DNA from: Pyruvatibacter sp.
GTDB taxonomy: Bacteria; Pseudomonadota; Alphaproteobacteria; CGMCC-115125
Direction: 5' to 3'
DNA: 64,000 nt
Assembly: GCF_040219635.1 (NCBI RefSeq)
Contig: NZ_JAVJSC010000003.1
Coordinates: 196,501-260,500 of the forward strand
Shown here one piece after another: positions 45,428-53,470 of the stretch. Numbering within the stretch: position 1 is the first letter of the stretch; each line of letters begins with the position of its first letter. Position numbers and translations under genes: made by a program. Below the pieces are notes generated by a model, which was given only the letters and a program-made list of their open reading frames with translations, had not been told where the DNA came from and made no database searches.

Positions 45428-46564
45428 TTACGACACTTCCATAGCCGTTTGGAGTTTCTCGGCGATATAACGCTGATCACTCTCTGTCATGCCTGGAAAT
45501 ATTGGTAGAGTGATTGTCGTGTCCTGTGCTTCAGCTGCACGAGGAAAATCACCCGGTTGCAAATTGTACTTCCCGCTGTAGTACTCAAGCATATGGACCG
45601 CATGCGTGCCGGGTCGTGTTTGAATATCTGCGGCTTTCAGAAAACTCATAATCGCATTGCGCCGATTACGTCCGCCTTCATCAATGCGCACAACGTAAGA
45701 CTGGTAGCTGTGCCCGCTCACATCCCCGCCAAGGGGAAGACACAGGCCCGAAGTGCCCGCAAGCAACTGGTTGTATTGCTCCGCGCACTTTCGTCTTTCG
45801 GTAAGAAGCGCATCGAGCTTCTTCATTTGCACAACGCCGACGGCAGCCTGTATATCGCTCAAACGCAGGTTGAAACCCAGTTCGCCAAACTCATTCATTC
45901 CCCATGGCTCAGCCTCACTTGGCCCTGCCGTCGTTCCGTGATTGCGGAAACTGCCAACCCGGCCCGCAAGCAATTCGGAGTTCGTTGTCACCATGCCACC
46001 TTCGCCGGTGGTGATAACTTTCCTTGGATGGAAAGAAAAACAACCCAGATCACCAATACCACCAACAGGACGCCCGTTGTAGGTAGTACCAATCGCGCAT
46101 GCGGCGTCTTCAATAATCGCGAGATTGTGCTGTTTGGCGATGTCCTGCAATTCAGACATGGGGGCCGCCAACCCAAACAGATGCACTGCAATTATGGCTT
46201 TGGTTCGAGGCGTAATTGCAGCCCGTACAGCTTCGGGATCGAGATTGAACGTTTCCAGATCAATATCGACGAAAACCGCACGCGCACCCACATACTCAGC
46301 GGCGTTTGCAGATGTAATCCAAGTGAATGCCGGAACAATGACTTCATCGCCCGAACCAAGGCCGAGTGCCAGCGTTGCAAGATGCAACCCGGCTGTGCAG
46401 GACGTTGTTGCAAGCGCATGAGCAACGTCATGCCGCCTGGCGACCGCCGTTTCGAACTCCAAGGTTCTTGGCCCTTGCGTCACCCATCCGGAGTCCAGAC
46501 ATGCGCGCACTTCAGCCACTTCCTCTTCGCTAAAAGAAGGGCGTGTAATAGGGTAGTCGGTCAT
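45428..46564 (-). CDS. DegT/DnrJ/EryC1 family sugar aminotransferase
   Basis: PLP enzyme of 378 residues. The PLP lysine is in CFSFHPRKVITTGEGG, with SCTAGLHLA, PAFTWITSANAAEYVGA and EDAACAIGT as family landmarks. It should put an amino group on a keto nucleotide sugar, probably at C4 by its resemblance to the perosamine and PglE/ArnB group. The needed 4,6-dehydratase is not next to it. The frame runs on to 46774, but ATG at 46564 gives the normal N-terminus. Confidence 0.9.
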   Translation of the reverse strand: MTDYPITRPSFSEEEVAEVRACLDSGWVTQGPRTLEFETAVARRHDVAHALATTSCTAGLHLATLALGLGSGDEVIVPAFTWITSANAAEYVGARAVFVDIDLETFNLDPEAVRAAITPRTKAIIAVHLFGLAAPMSELQDIAKQHNLAIIEDAACAIGTTYNGRPVGGIGDLGCFSFHPRKVITTGEGGMVTTNSELLAGRVGSFRNHGTTAGPSEAEPWGMNEFGELGFNLRLSDIQAAVGVVQMKKLDALLTERRKCAEQYNQLLAGTSGLCLPLGGDVSGHSYQSYVVRIDEGGRNRRNAIMSFLKAADIQTRPGTHAVHMLEYYSGKYNLQPGDFPRAAEAQDTTITLPIFPGMTESDQRYIAEKLQTAMEVS

Positions 46565-46592
46565 AGGGATGAGTGCCTCAGTGCGACGTGGA

Positions 46593-47345
46593 CTAGAGCC
46601 AATCAGACAAATCACGTCCAACAAGTTTCTGCAACGCCAAAATATCCTGGCGAAAATATGAGCGCAGATCTTTCTCCAGTCCCGCATCCATGGCAAAGCC
46701 TTCCGGCGTTGATTTATTTGCTGAAAATGCCATAGCTGCGCTGAACCCCTGAGCATCAATACCCAAAAATCCACTGAGCTCCAACAGACATGCCTCTATG
46801 CTGCGAACATAGTCTTCGAAAAAAAGGACGCAGAACCTATCAATACCGAAGTGGCTGAGCCAACGCTCGAACTGTTCCGCGTAGAGGCTTCGGGCCAGAT
46901 AGGAATAAGGCTTCGTTTCTGCCATATCTGTACCCGCCAAAGCTGCGGTTCTCTCATTCTCCCGAGCCACGGCTTCATCAAACCGAAGCGTCTCGAGACC
47001 CGAATTTACAGAGTGCCAATAGTTGGAATAGGCGCGGTCTACGGGGTCCCTGAGCATTAAGACAAAACGACATTCCGGCAACGATGCAGCTATGCGCCCG
47101 GGCACCTGGTTGCCAAAAAAATAGGATGTCGAGGCCTCGCCCACAGCTTTTTGACCAGACCACTGGGAAAAGTATTGCTGTTCGTACCAGCTCAGACCCC
47201 TGGCATATGCTTCTGCACGAAGAAAAAAGTGGGGCTCCGGGCGCTTTGATTTTGGCAAATACACATCCGGGTGACTCTGAAGATTTTGATAGAGACTCGT
47301 GGTCCCCGTACGTGCCGCACCGATAATCAGGAAGTTCGGCAGCAA
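46593..47345 (-). CDS. Sulfotransferase
   Basis: PAPS-dependent sulfotransferase of about 250 residues. The 5'-phosphosulfate loop is IIGAARTGTTSLYQNL at residues 6-21, and the 3'-phosphate site is VLMLRDPVDRAYSNYWH near residue 100. These are the two defining motifs of the Sulfotransfer_1/3 families. It probably adds sulfate to a sugar of the locus polysaccharide, or to its lipid carrier. The start is TTG with an AAGGGAACGGA-type ribosome site. It is 12 bases after the glycosyltransferase gene. Confidence 0.9.
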   Translation of the reverse strand: MLPNFLIIGAARTGTTSLYQNLQSHPDVYLPKSKRPEPHFFLRAEAYARGLSWYEQQYFSQWSGQKAVGEASTSYFFGNQVPGRIAASLPECRFVLMLRDPVDRAYSNYWHSVNSGLETLRFDEAVARENERTAALAGTDMAETKPYSYLARSLYAEQFERWLSHFGIDRFCVLFFEDYVRSIEACLLELSGFLGIDAQGFSAAMAFSANKSTPEGFAMDAGLEKDLRSYFRQDILALQKLVGRDLSDWL

Positions 47346-47357
47346 TGTTCCGTTCCC

Positions 47358-48986
47358 TTAGACATAGTTCGGAAACTTCGGTGCATTCCGCAGTTGCCGA
47401 TAGTGATAAAGCATTTCCCGCAGGCCCAAACGTTCATTCAACGGTGCTTCAGAGAAATCAAACTCCAAACCGGCCGCGGCGGCGGCCAGCAGAACACCGT
47501 AGGTCTCGCCCCATGCATAAGCCGAGTGATTTTCCTTTATCCACCGGACACCGCGCGCAGACACTGCCACAAGGTGCTCCGGCGAGGCACATAGCTTGGA
47601 CAGGGCGGCAGTCACATCCTCCGGACAGGAAGCATTTAAGACTGGTGGGGCACCCGTTTTGCACATGGCATCGTACTGATCGGTTTGCAGTTTCATAACA
47701 ACCGGAACGCCGCAAGCCATCGCCTCTAACGCCGTGGCGCCATAGTAGCCAATGCGGAACTGGTCCAGAACACAGTCGCAACTGCGCAGATAGTTCACCA
47801 ATGTCCTCTTTCCGGAAACCGGAAGAACATGCACCCTATCGTGCAGACCATCCTTTTTGAACTCAGCCAATAATTCGTCGACATCCTGACCCCACCCCAC
47901 CAAAAGAAGGCGGGCTTCAGGTGTTTTGGCCGCAAATCGTTTGAAGCCCTCAAAACCTATTTCAGATCGCTTCCACCTTCGGTCCAGCCGCGCAGTAGCC
48001 AGGACAAAAAACGACCCGCCGGTGTCGCGCTCCCATTGTTCCCGATAGGTGCGGTCACCAGGACTGTACGCATCCGTATCAATGAGCAGCGGCGCATATA
48101 CAACGTGATTAAAACCAAATCGTCGCGCTGCGGAATAGGCCCAGGGATTGGTTGCAAGAAGAGCTTTCGACATTTTGTAGGAAAGTCTTTGCAATTTCCC
48201 AAAGGTATCGTCTCTGGAGGCTTCAAAAAACAAGTCGCCTCCGGTCTGAGCAGACAGGTACGGGCGGCCTGACAGATACGCCAGATAGGGTGCTTGTGCC
48301 GCAAATAGCGCATCATATTTCTGCAACGCCTCAAGGGTCGGCAGATAGTTGAAATAACTGGCGAAGCGAAGAACATCCACCTGTCTCGCGAAGCTACTTG
48401 CCGGATGAGCGGTCGGCCATTGCCAGGAAGCCGAACGCATCGCAGGAAGCCAAATATCATCTACATCTGTCGAAGAAGAAGCTGTCCTCACAACGTTTGG
48501 TGGGTCAGGCAACATGATGCCATGTTCTGCAAGACCTGAAATGCTCCGGACACCATCAGGCAAACGGACATCAGCAAGCTCCCAGCCGGGATCGCTCATG
48601 ACAAAGTCATCCTGTGGGTGCAACACCACATCAATATGGTAAGCCTGCTCCCGCAGCGCCTGAGCACGGATCATCATATTGTTGGCAAGGTTTCCGACAA
48701 ATCCGTATGTACGCTCTTGTGTGTCCTGCCCCTCAAGACGCTCAGCCAGTCGGGCTACGAATGCATCTTCAAATTGCCTCGAGCGCCTCAAATTGTCCTG
48801 CGTCAACCACGGGTGTTCCCAGGAGGTTGCGTCAAAGCTATGCCAGCTTTCTTTTGGGCTGTAGGAGGCCTTTATCCACCTGATAAGAGCATTTCTACCG
48901 CGACGACCACGCAATGCATCCAGAACAAACTCTTCACCAATGAAGGGCAGCCTCGACCAACCAAAATCTGAAAATCGTAACCGCAA
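47358..48986 (-). CDS. Glycosyltransferase-like protein (paralogue B)
   Basis: A 542-residue GT-B-type protein. After about 85 residues of unknown sequence comes TYGFVGNLANNMMIRAQAL, matching the GNxANN start of paralogue A. The C-terminal domain has VLATARLDRRWKRSEIGFEG, LLLVGWGQDVDEL, CDCVLDQFRIGYYGATALEA and ACGVPVVMKL. The extra N-terminal part is not seen in paralogue A. The start is probably TTG at 48986, but it is uncertain. Confidence 0.82.
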   Translation of the reverse strand: MRLRFSDFGWSRLPFIGEEFVLDALRGRRGRNALIRWIKASYSPKESWHSFDATSWEHPWLTQDNLRRSRQFEDAFVARLAERLEGQDTQERTYGFVGNLANNMMIRAQALREQAYHIDVVLHPQDDFVMSDPGWELADVRLPDGVRSISGLAEHGIMLPDPPNVVRTASSSTDVDDIWLPAMRSASWQWPTAHPASSFARQVDVLRFASYFNYLPTLEALQKYDALFAAQAPYLAYLSGRPYLSAQTGGDLFFEASRDDTFGKLQRLSYKMSKALLATNPWAYSAARRFGFNHVVYAPLLIDTDAYSPGDRTYREQWERDTGGSFFVLATARLDRRWKRSEIGFEGFKRFAAKTPEARLLLVGWGQDVDELLAEFKKDGLHDRVHVLPVSGKRTLVNYLRSCDCVLDQFRIGYYGATALEAMACGVPVVMKLQTDQYDAMCKTGAPPVLNASCPEDVTAALSKLCASPEHLVAVSARGVRWIKENHSAYAWGETYGVLLAAAAAGLEFDFSEAPLNERLGLREMLYHYRQLRNAPKFPNYV

Positions 48987-49057
48987 TTAATGGTCTTTCG
49001 CTACACAAACCAAATCAGCCTGTGCGTGTCTCATAAACTGACAAAAATCGTGCGCCG

Positions 49058-50542
49058 CTAGGGATGGATATCACACATCTGTATCTCACCACTTGAAAAG
49101 TGACATAGTCCAAGTTCTTTGACGGCTACAGAGCCGGACAATTTGAACCCGCCTTCGTCAAAAATAAGCCGGGCAGCCCAATAACCCTCCAGCCACCGCA
49201 GGTAGCTTGTGACGCCCAGCGGCCGCCAACCTTTTCTGGCTCCGATTGCCACAATAGCCCGATGCACCGCCTCCCCATCCGCAACGTTTTGAGGATGAAA
49301 ATTGAACACCAATACCCCCGGCCCCACCTTCTCAATTTGTCGCACAAAGCGTCGGATCAGCCTGATCTGCTGTCGCTCGGACAATTCCTGGTAAAATTTC
49401 ATACTGTCACTGAAAGTGGAAAAAAGAGAGAACCGTTCTGCCCAGCCAGTGCCGTCTGGCGCGACGGAAAAGGGAAGGAAAGAGCCCGTCGGGCAAGTTC
49501 CATCCAGCCCTCGAATGTTCAGGTCAAACTTGAGACCGTTTTCATCCCAGGCAGATATATGCCCCCAGTACCCTCGATTGAGGTGCCCGTGATTTCGGAT
49601 TGACCTGACGTCCCTGTCCCCAAGAAGCACTTTCACCGCAGTGAACTGTTCCGCACACGCCTTATCATAATCACCCGGGCGCTCCAGTGAATCCACGTGT
49701 AGTCCAAACTCGGTGTTTGGCGACAGTTCCTGAATGGTCTCAGGCGTGTGATTTGTAGAGTCCATCATGAAATATGAAATCGGAAACCCATTCAGCACCT
49801 TTTGCTGGTGGCGATATTTGGCCAATTCTGCCTGATCGTCATCACCGGTGAGCAAAACTGCCCCCTTTGCACCGCCTGGTAGCGGATGCAGTGCGGGGAT
49901 ATTTGCCATACGCGACAAGGTCTCCGTTAGCCAGCTTCCCAGCATATCGACCCACGGTGCCGCCTCATGCCCCGACACGACATGGTTGGCATAAAGATAG
50001 GCAGGTTGTTCGTGTCCCGCAGCACTCCACAGGTTTTTCTGGCCTGAAAAACCTGCCCGCGCGGGGTCGCCATGCGTGTACCTGGCAAACTGGGAGACGG
50101 GATCAAAGCCACAGATCAACCGACGCTGATTTCCCCGCAGCAACCAGCCAACCACAATGTCACCGCTTTGCGTCACGATGACAGGGTCAAGATGCTGATT
50201 GGGCCTGAAGCTTACAAATGGCAAAAGAGCGTGAAATGCCGGAGGCCGCCGAAACCATTTTTTCCCGGACCAGTAGAGCAGTTGATGCCCCTGCTCAGAC
50301 TGCGCGTCGAGATTAGCAATCTGCGGTCCATCAACGGACGCGTAAAAAACCACATCAGCCCGATCAACGGCCGCCGAAGCAGCCAAATCGGTATTTTCGA
50401 TACGGAAGGAAGACGGAACAATGCCGCCGCTTTGCGCATCAACCCCAAGATATCCATAAGGCCGCAAGACCCTAGCTAAACCGCGCAACCACGCTTCCGG
50501 CGGCAGATCGCTATCAGGCTGTTGTCCGGTTGTTCCCGACAT
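49058..50542 (-). CDS. Unrecognised polysaccharide deacetylase-like protein
   Basis: A 494-residue soluble protein. Residues about 225-470 look like a NodB/CE4-type barrel: AVLLTGDDDQAELA resembles the motif-1 double aspartate, and TEFGLHVDSLER and IRNHGHLNRGYWG could hold metal histidines. It ends with VFNFHPQNVADG and a C-terminal beta region. The first 220 residues are different and resemble nothing I know; they may be a Rossmann or carbohydrate-binding unit. No signal peptide is present, so it would act in the cytoplasm, on a sugar or lipid-linked glycan. ATG at 50542 or TTG at 50545 is the start. Confidence 0.75.
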   Translation of the reverse strand: MSGTTGQQPDSDLPPEAWLRGLARVLRPYGYLGVDAQSGGIVPSSFRIENTDLAASAAVDRADVVFYASVDGPQIANLDAQSEQGHQLLYWSGKKWFRRPPAFHALLPFVSFRPNQHLDPVIVTQSGDIVVGWLLRGNQRRLICGFDPVSQFARYTHGDPARAGFSGQKNLWSAAGHEQPAYLYANHVVSGHEAAPWVDMLGSWLTETLSRMANIPALHPLPGGAKGAVLLTGDDDQAELAKYRHQQKVLNGFPISYFMMDSTNHTPETIQELSPNTEFGLHVDSLERPGDYDKACAEQFTAVKVLLGDRDVRSIRNHGHLNRGYWGHISAWDENGLKFDLNIRGLDGTCPTGSFLPFSVAPDGTGWAERFSLFSTFSDSMKFYQELSERQQIRLIRRFVRQIEKVGPGVLVFNFHPQNVADGEAVHRAIVAIGARKGWRPLGVTSYLRWLEGYWAARLIFDEGGFKLSGSVAVKELGLCHFSSGEIQMCDIHP

Positions 50543-50572
50543 CAATCCAATGCCTCAGATAAAAAGTGTGCA

Positions 50573-51439
50573 CTAATCGGCGATATTATGAGAGGCGAGA
50601 ACCATGCCCTCATCAGTGACGAATGTCGTCATGCCCTGTGCCGACAAAAATGCCTCGATGGCTTGATGGGTTGGAACGCCGTCCCGACTAACATGGCCAC
50701 GGGCTCCCACTCGCTTGATCTTAGGTAGCAGGGGTTTGAGTGCCTCAACAACCTCGAGTTCGGTCCCGTTTGTTTCTACAAGCACAAAATCAATAGGGCC
50801 CACTTCGGCAGATTCCAGAATGCTGACCGGCGTGTCAGCCTCAACGAGCACTTCTCCGCGATAACGTTCCGCATTGAGATGGTCTTCGACCCCCCACCAC
50901 TCATAAGTGAGGTTATCTCCCGGGATATCTGCAAGACGGCCTTCTTTTGGCTGCCCCAGAAAGAAGCGCAACTGCCCACCGGACTTTGCCGCAGCTTTGG
51001 GGACAACCGTCACATTGCCCGAACCGTCCTGAGGGAACCTGGCAATGAGTTGAGACACATTATCCGGTGCCGGCTCAATCGCTATTACACGCCCACCAGC
51101 GCCAACCGCTTTTGAAAACCGCGCAGTCTCTTCGCCGTTGCTGGCGCCTATCTGAACGATCGTATCGCCTGCGGTAACCGGATATCGGTAAAAGAATGTC
51201 AGGATGTATTCGAAGAAAACATCTCTGTATTCGGGAACATACGCAAAACGATGCCACCGGGCCCATGGCCGTTGAAACACACACCATTCAAACAAACGCC
51301 TTGCCAGTCCGTGCCTGGGAAGATTTCTGTTCAAGAACGAAATTGTGCGCCAGCGCCGCGGCCATGCGGCCACTCTTTTCTTGACCCCGGGTGTGTTTAA
51401 AACGCCCGCATCAAGAATAGGCTTGGGCAGTTTAGTCAT
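50573..51439 (-). CDS. FkbM family methyltransferase
   Basis: SAM-dependent O-methyltransferase of 288 residues. The glycine motif VQIGASNGEETARFSKAVG and the acidic IAIEPAPDNVSQL follow the FkbM pattern, as does IDFVLVETNGTELEVVEALK. In glycan loci FkbM proteins O-methylate sugars, sometimes at a terminal position that stops chain growth. The start overlaps the acyltransferase stop by 4 bases, so it belongs to a coupled three-gene set. Confidence 0.9.
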   Translation of the reverse strand: MTKLPKPILDAGVLNTPGVKKRVAAWPRRWRTISFLNRNLPRHGLARRLFEWCVFQRPWARWHRFAYVPEYRDVFFEYILTFFYRYPVTAGDTIVQIGASNGEETARFSKAVGAGGRVIAIEPAPDNVSQLIARFPQDGSGNVTVVPKAAAKSGGQLRFFLGQPKEGRLADIPGDNLTYEWWGVEDHLNAERYRGEVLVEADTPVSILESAEVGPIDFVLVETNGTELEVVEALKPLLPKIKRVGARGHVSRDGVPTHQAIEAFLSAQGMTTFVTDEGMVLASHNIAD

Positions 51440-52554
51440 TCTCCATACCCCTCTTGAAGCCGGGCCAGATGCGCTTCAGCGATCGGAGCATACTTCTCCG
51501 GATGCATGAAGAAGCTGCCCTGAATTATGGTCCTGGGTGCGGCTCCGAACTTTCCTTTAAAACGCGTCACGGTCTCGATCGGCCACCCACGCGTGGCGGT
51601 CGGAAAAACAGGGCCAAGACGGTAGTGGGAATAACCCGCCTTTTTCCCGTGGAGGATAGCCGCCCATTGGATAGCGTCATTCACGAACACCTTGTGATAA
51701 TCCGAATGGGACACACCGGCGAAGTAGTACATCTTGCCCTTGAAATGCAGAAGTATCAGTGCAGCGCAATCCGCTTCCCCACACCGGGCAATCAGGACCG
51801 ACAGATAACGGGGCCCAAAGCGCTCAAAAAGGGTGCTGAAATGATCCCGCGCGGCCAACACTTCCCCCGTTCTCTTTGCAGAGTTCTCGGCCAAAGCATA
51901 ATACCGATCAACGAGATTGATGTCCTGCGTGGCATCCACGCAGGTAACACCAGCTTTGGCAGAAGACCGTACATTTCGGCGACAAACACTCTTGAGATTT
52001 GCCATCAGCCTTTCTTCCGACTGCCTGAGGTCAATGATCTGATCCACAACAGTAGTTGCACCGCCGGGGAAAGGCTGGAAACCCGAAGGTCCGTAGGCAA
52101 GGCCAAGCTGAAAACCGTAGTCAGTGACATAGAACGGAACCTCGCGTCGCTCAGCCGACAAGCACTCGTCAGACAAGTTCTGCTCACCAAAATGAATTCT
52201 GTCCGCACCATGCAATTCCGAGAGGCGGAGCACTTCAGTCATGACGTCTTGCCAGGCCAACTTCTTCTGCTCGTCGTCCAACTCCGGAGACAAGGCTATT
52301 CCGGTTTGCCGATGCAGCGAATTATGTATCAGCGTCTCTGTAAATGCTCCCAGGCCCACTTCGGACAAAAACAGCGGAACGACCGCCACCACTCTGCCGC
52401 CGGATGTCAGCGCAAATGAAAAATCCCGCGCGTCGGTAAGGGCCGCCTCATGCGAGACCCAACCATCCACGTGAAAAAGCCATGTTTGCCTTGAAGTCAT
52501 AACGAGTTCGTCCCACAGACCAGGGGCCAACTCGTCGCGGCGGACAACCTTCAT
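51436..52554 (-). CDS. FemAB-like GNAT acyltransferase
   Basis: A 372-residue protein with two GNAT-like halves, as in the FemAB/peptidoglycan-bridge family. SVCRRNVRSSAKAGVTC in the middle and RYLSVLIARCGEADCAALILLHFKGKMYYFAGVS are the recognisable core of the second domain. It probably transfers an acetyl or amino-acyl group to an amino sugar. It is coupled on both sides by 4-base overlaps with two methyltransferase genes, which suggests that the three modify one acceptor. Confidence 0.85.
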   Translation of the reverse strand: MKVVRRDELAPGLWDELVMTSRQTWLFHVDGWVSHEAALTDARDFSFALTSGGRVVAVVPLFLSEVGLGAFTETLIHNSLHRQTGIALSPELDDEQKKLAWQDVMTEVLRLSELHGADRIHFGEQNLSDECLSAERREVPFYVTDYGFQLGLAYGPSGFQPFPGGATTVVDQIIDLRQSEERLMANLKSVCRRNVRSSAKAGVTCVDATQDINLVDRYYALAENSAKRTGEVLAARDHFSTLFERFGPRYLSVLIARCGEADCAALILLHFKGKMYYFAGVSHSDYHKVFVNDAIQWAAILHGKKAGYSHYRLGPVFPTATRGWPIETVTRFKGKFGAAPRTIIQGSFFMHPEKYAPIAEAHLARLQEGYGE

Positions 52555-53390
52555 GAGAGAGGCTTGGTCATGACGGCATTAAATCTGAACCCCTTGTAGG
52601 GATTGAGATCGTGCACATCCCTGAACTCCAGAGTGCACCCGCGACTCTGGGCAAAGGTTTCAAAATCCTCGCGCTGGAAATTGTAGTTTACAGCTTGTCC
52701 TGCATCCTTTGTGGGAGGGCGTTCGCCGGGTCGAAAAATGCGCCTTGCCCATTTGGCAAACTGTGCCAGAGGACCCTGTTTTTTCTCGGGTACAACCGGC
52801 ACCGGCCCATACTTTTCTTCAAGCTCGGTCGCCACCTTGTATACGTGTTGCTGAAACTCCTGACCTGTTTGTGCATCAGTCACAGAGCCTGCCATGAAAC
52901 GTCCTCCGGGCCGCACAACCCTGAGCATTTCATCAAGCAGCGGCTCTGCCAGATCAAACCGCGGGAAGTTTGAAAGAACATCATAAGCAAATGCCGCATC
53001 GAAGCTTTCATTTTCAAACGGCAGCGCTCCGCCATCAGATTGCTGGAACGTTGCGTTGGCCAGCTTCATTCGCCGCGCCACATCAAGAGGTGGAGACGCA
53101 AGGTCCACGCCATCATAAAGGCCCACGTTCAACGCCAAACCACACGCGATGTATCCCGAAGCACACCCGATTTCCAAAACGCGCTTTGTCTGGTCAAGGT
53201 CAAGTTGATCAATGAGACTGCCAATCAGATCAGCGTGATAGTCTTCCCTGCCTGCAATCCGGGGGTCCTTGGCACTGATGCGCACATGATCAAGGAGCGT
53301 CGGAACGCCGCTGATCTCTTCTGCCCGGTCATAAAAAAAGCGCTCAAGACGGAGCTTCCAAAGCCTGTCTTCTTCTGAAAGCACAGCCAT
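52551..53390 (-). CDS. Class I SAM-dependent methyltransferase
   Basis: A 279-residue methyltransferase. SAM-binding segment VLEIGCASGYIACGLALNVG, acidic DGVDLASPPL, AFAYDVLSNFPRFD and VVRPGGRFMAGSV are intact. ATG at 53390 gives the likely N-terminus; the open frame continues upstream to 53441. It lies about 80 bases after the Wzt gene and overlaps the FemAB-like gene. In many ABC-exported glycans a methyltransferase caps the chain end and is recognised by Wzt, so a capping role is possible. Confidence 0.87.
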   Translation of the reverse strand: MAVLSEEDRLWKLRLERFFYDRAEEISGVPTLLDHVRISAKDPRIAGREDYHADLIGSLIDQLDLDQTKRVLEIGCASGYIACGLALNVGLYDGVDLASPPLDVARRMKLANATFQQSDGGALPFENESFDAAFAYDVLSNFPRFDLAEPLLDEMLRVVRPGGRFMAGSVTDAQTGQEFQQHVYKVATELEEKYGPVPVVPEKKQGPLAQFAKWARRIFRPGERPPTKDAGQAVNYNFQREDFETFAQSRGCTLEFRDVHDLNPYKGFRFNAVMTKPLS

Positions 53391-53470
53391 AGCAATTTTG
53401 GTCCTTTGTGCAACCACGTTACGCCCACCCCTCCGCACCATACGCCAGCGGCTACCCCAGGCAGCGCACC

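Noticed and set aside
45557..46735. Plus-strand open frame of 392 codons opposite the DegT aminotransferase gene
   Set aside because: It lies antisense to a well-supported aminotransferase and its translation is rich in Cys, Arg and His without motifs.
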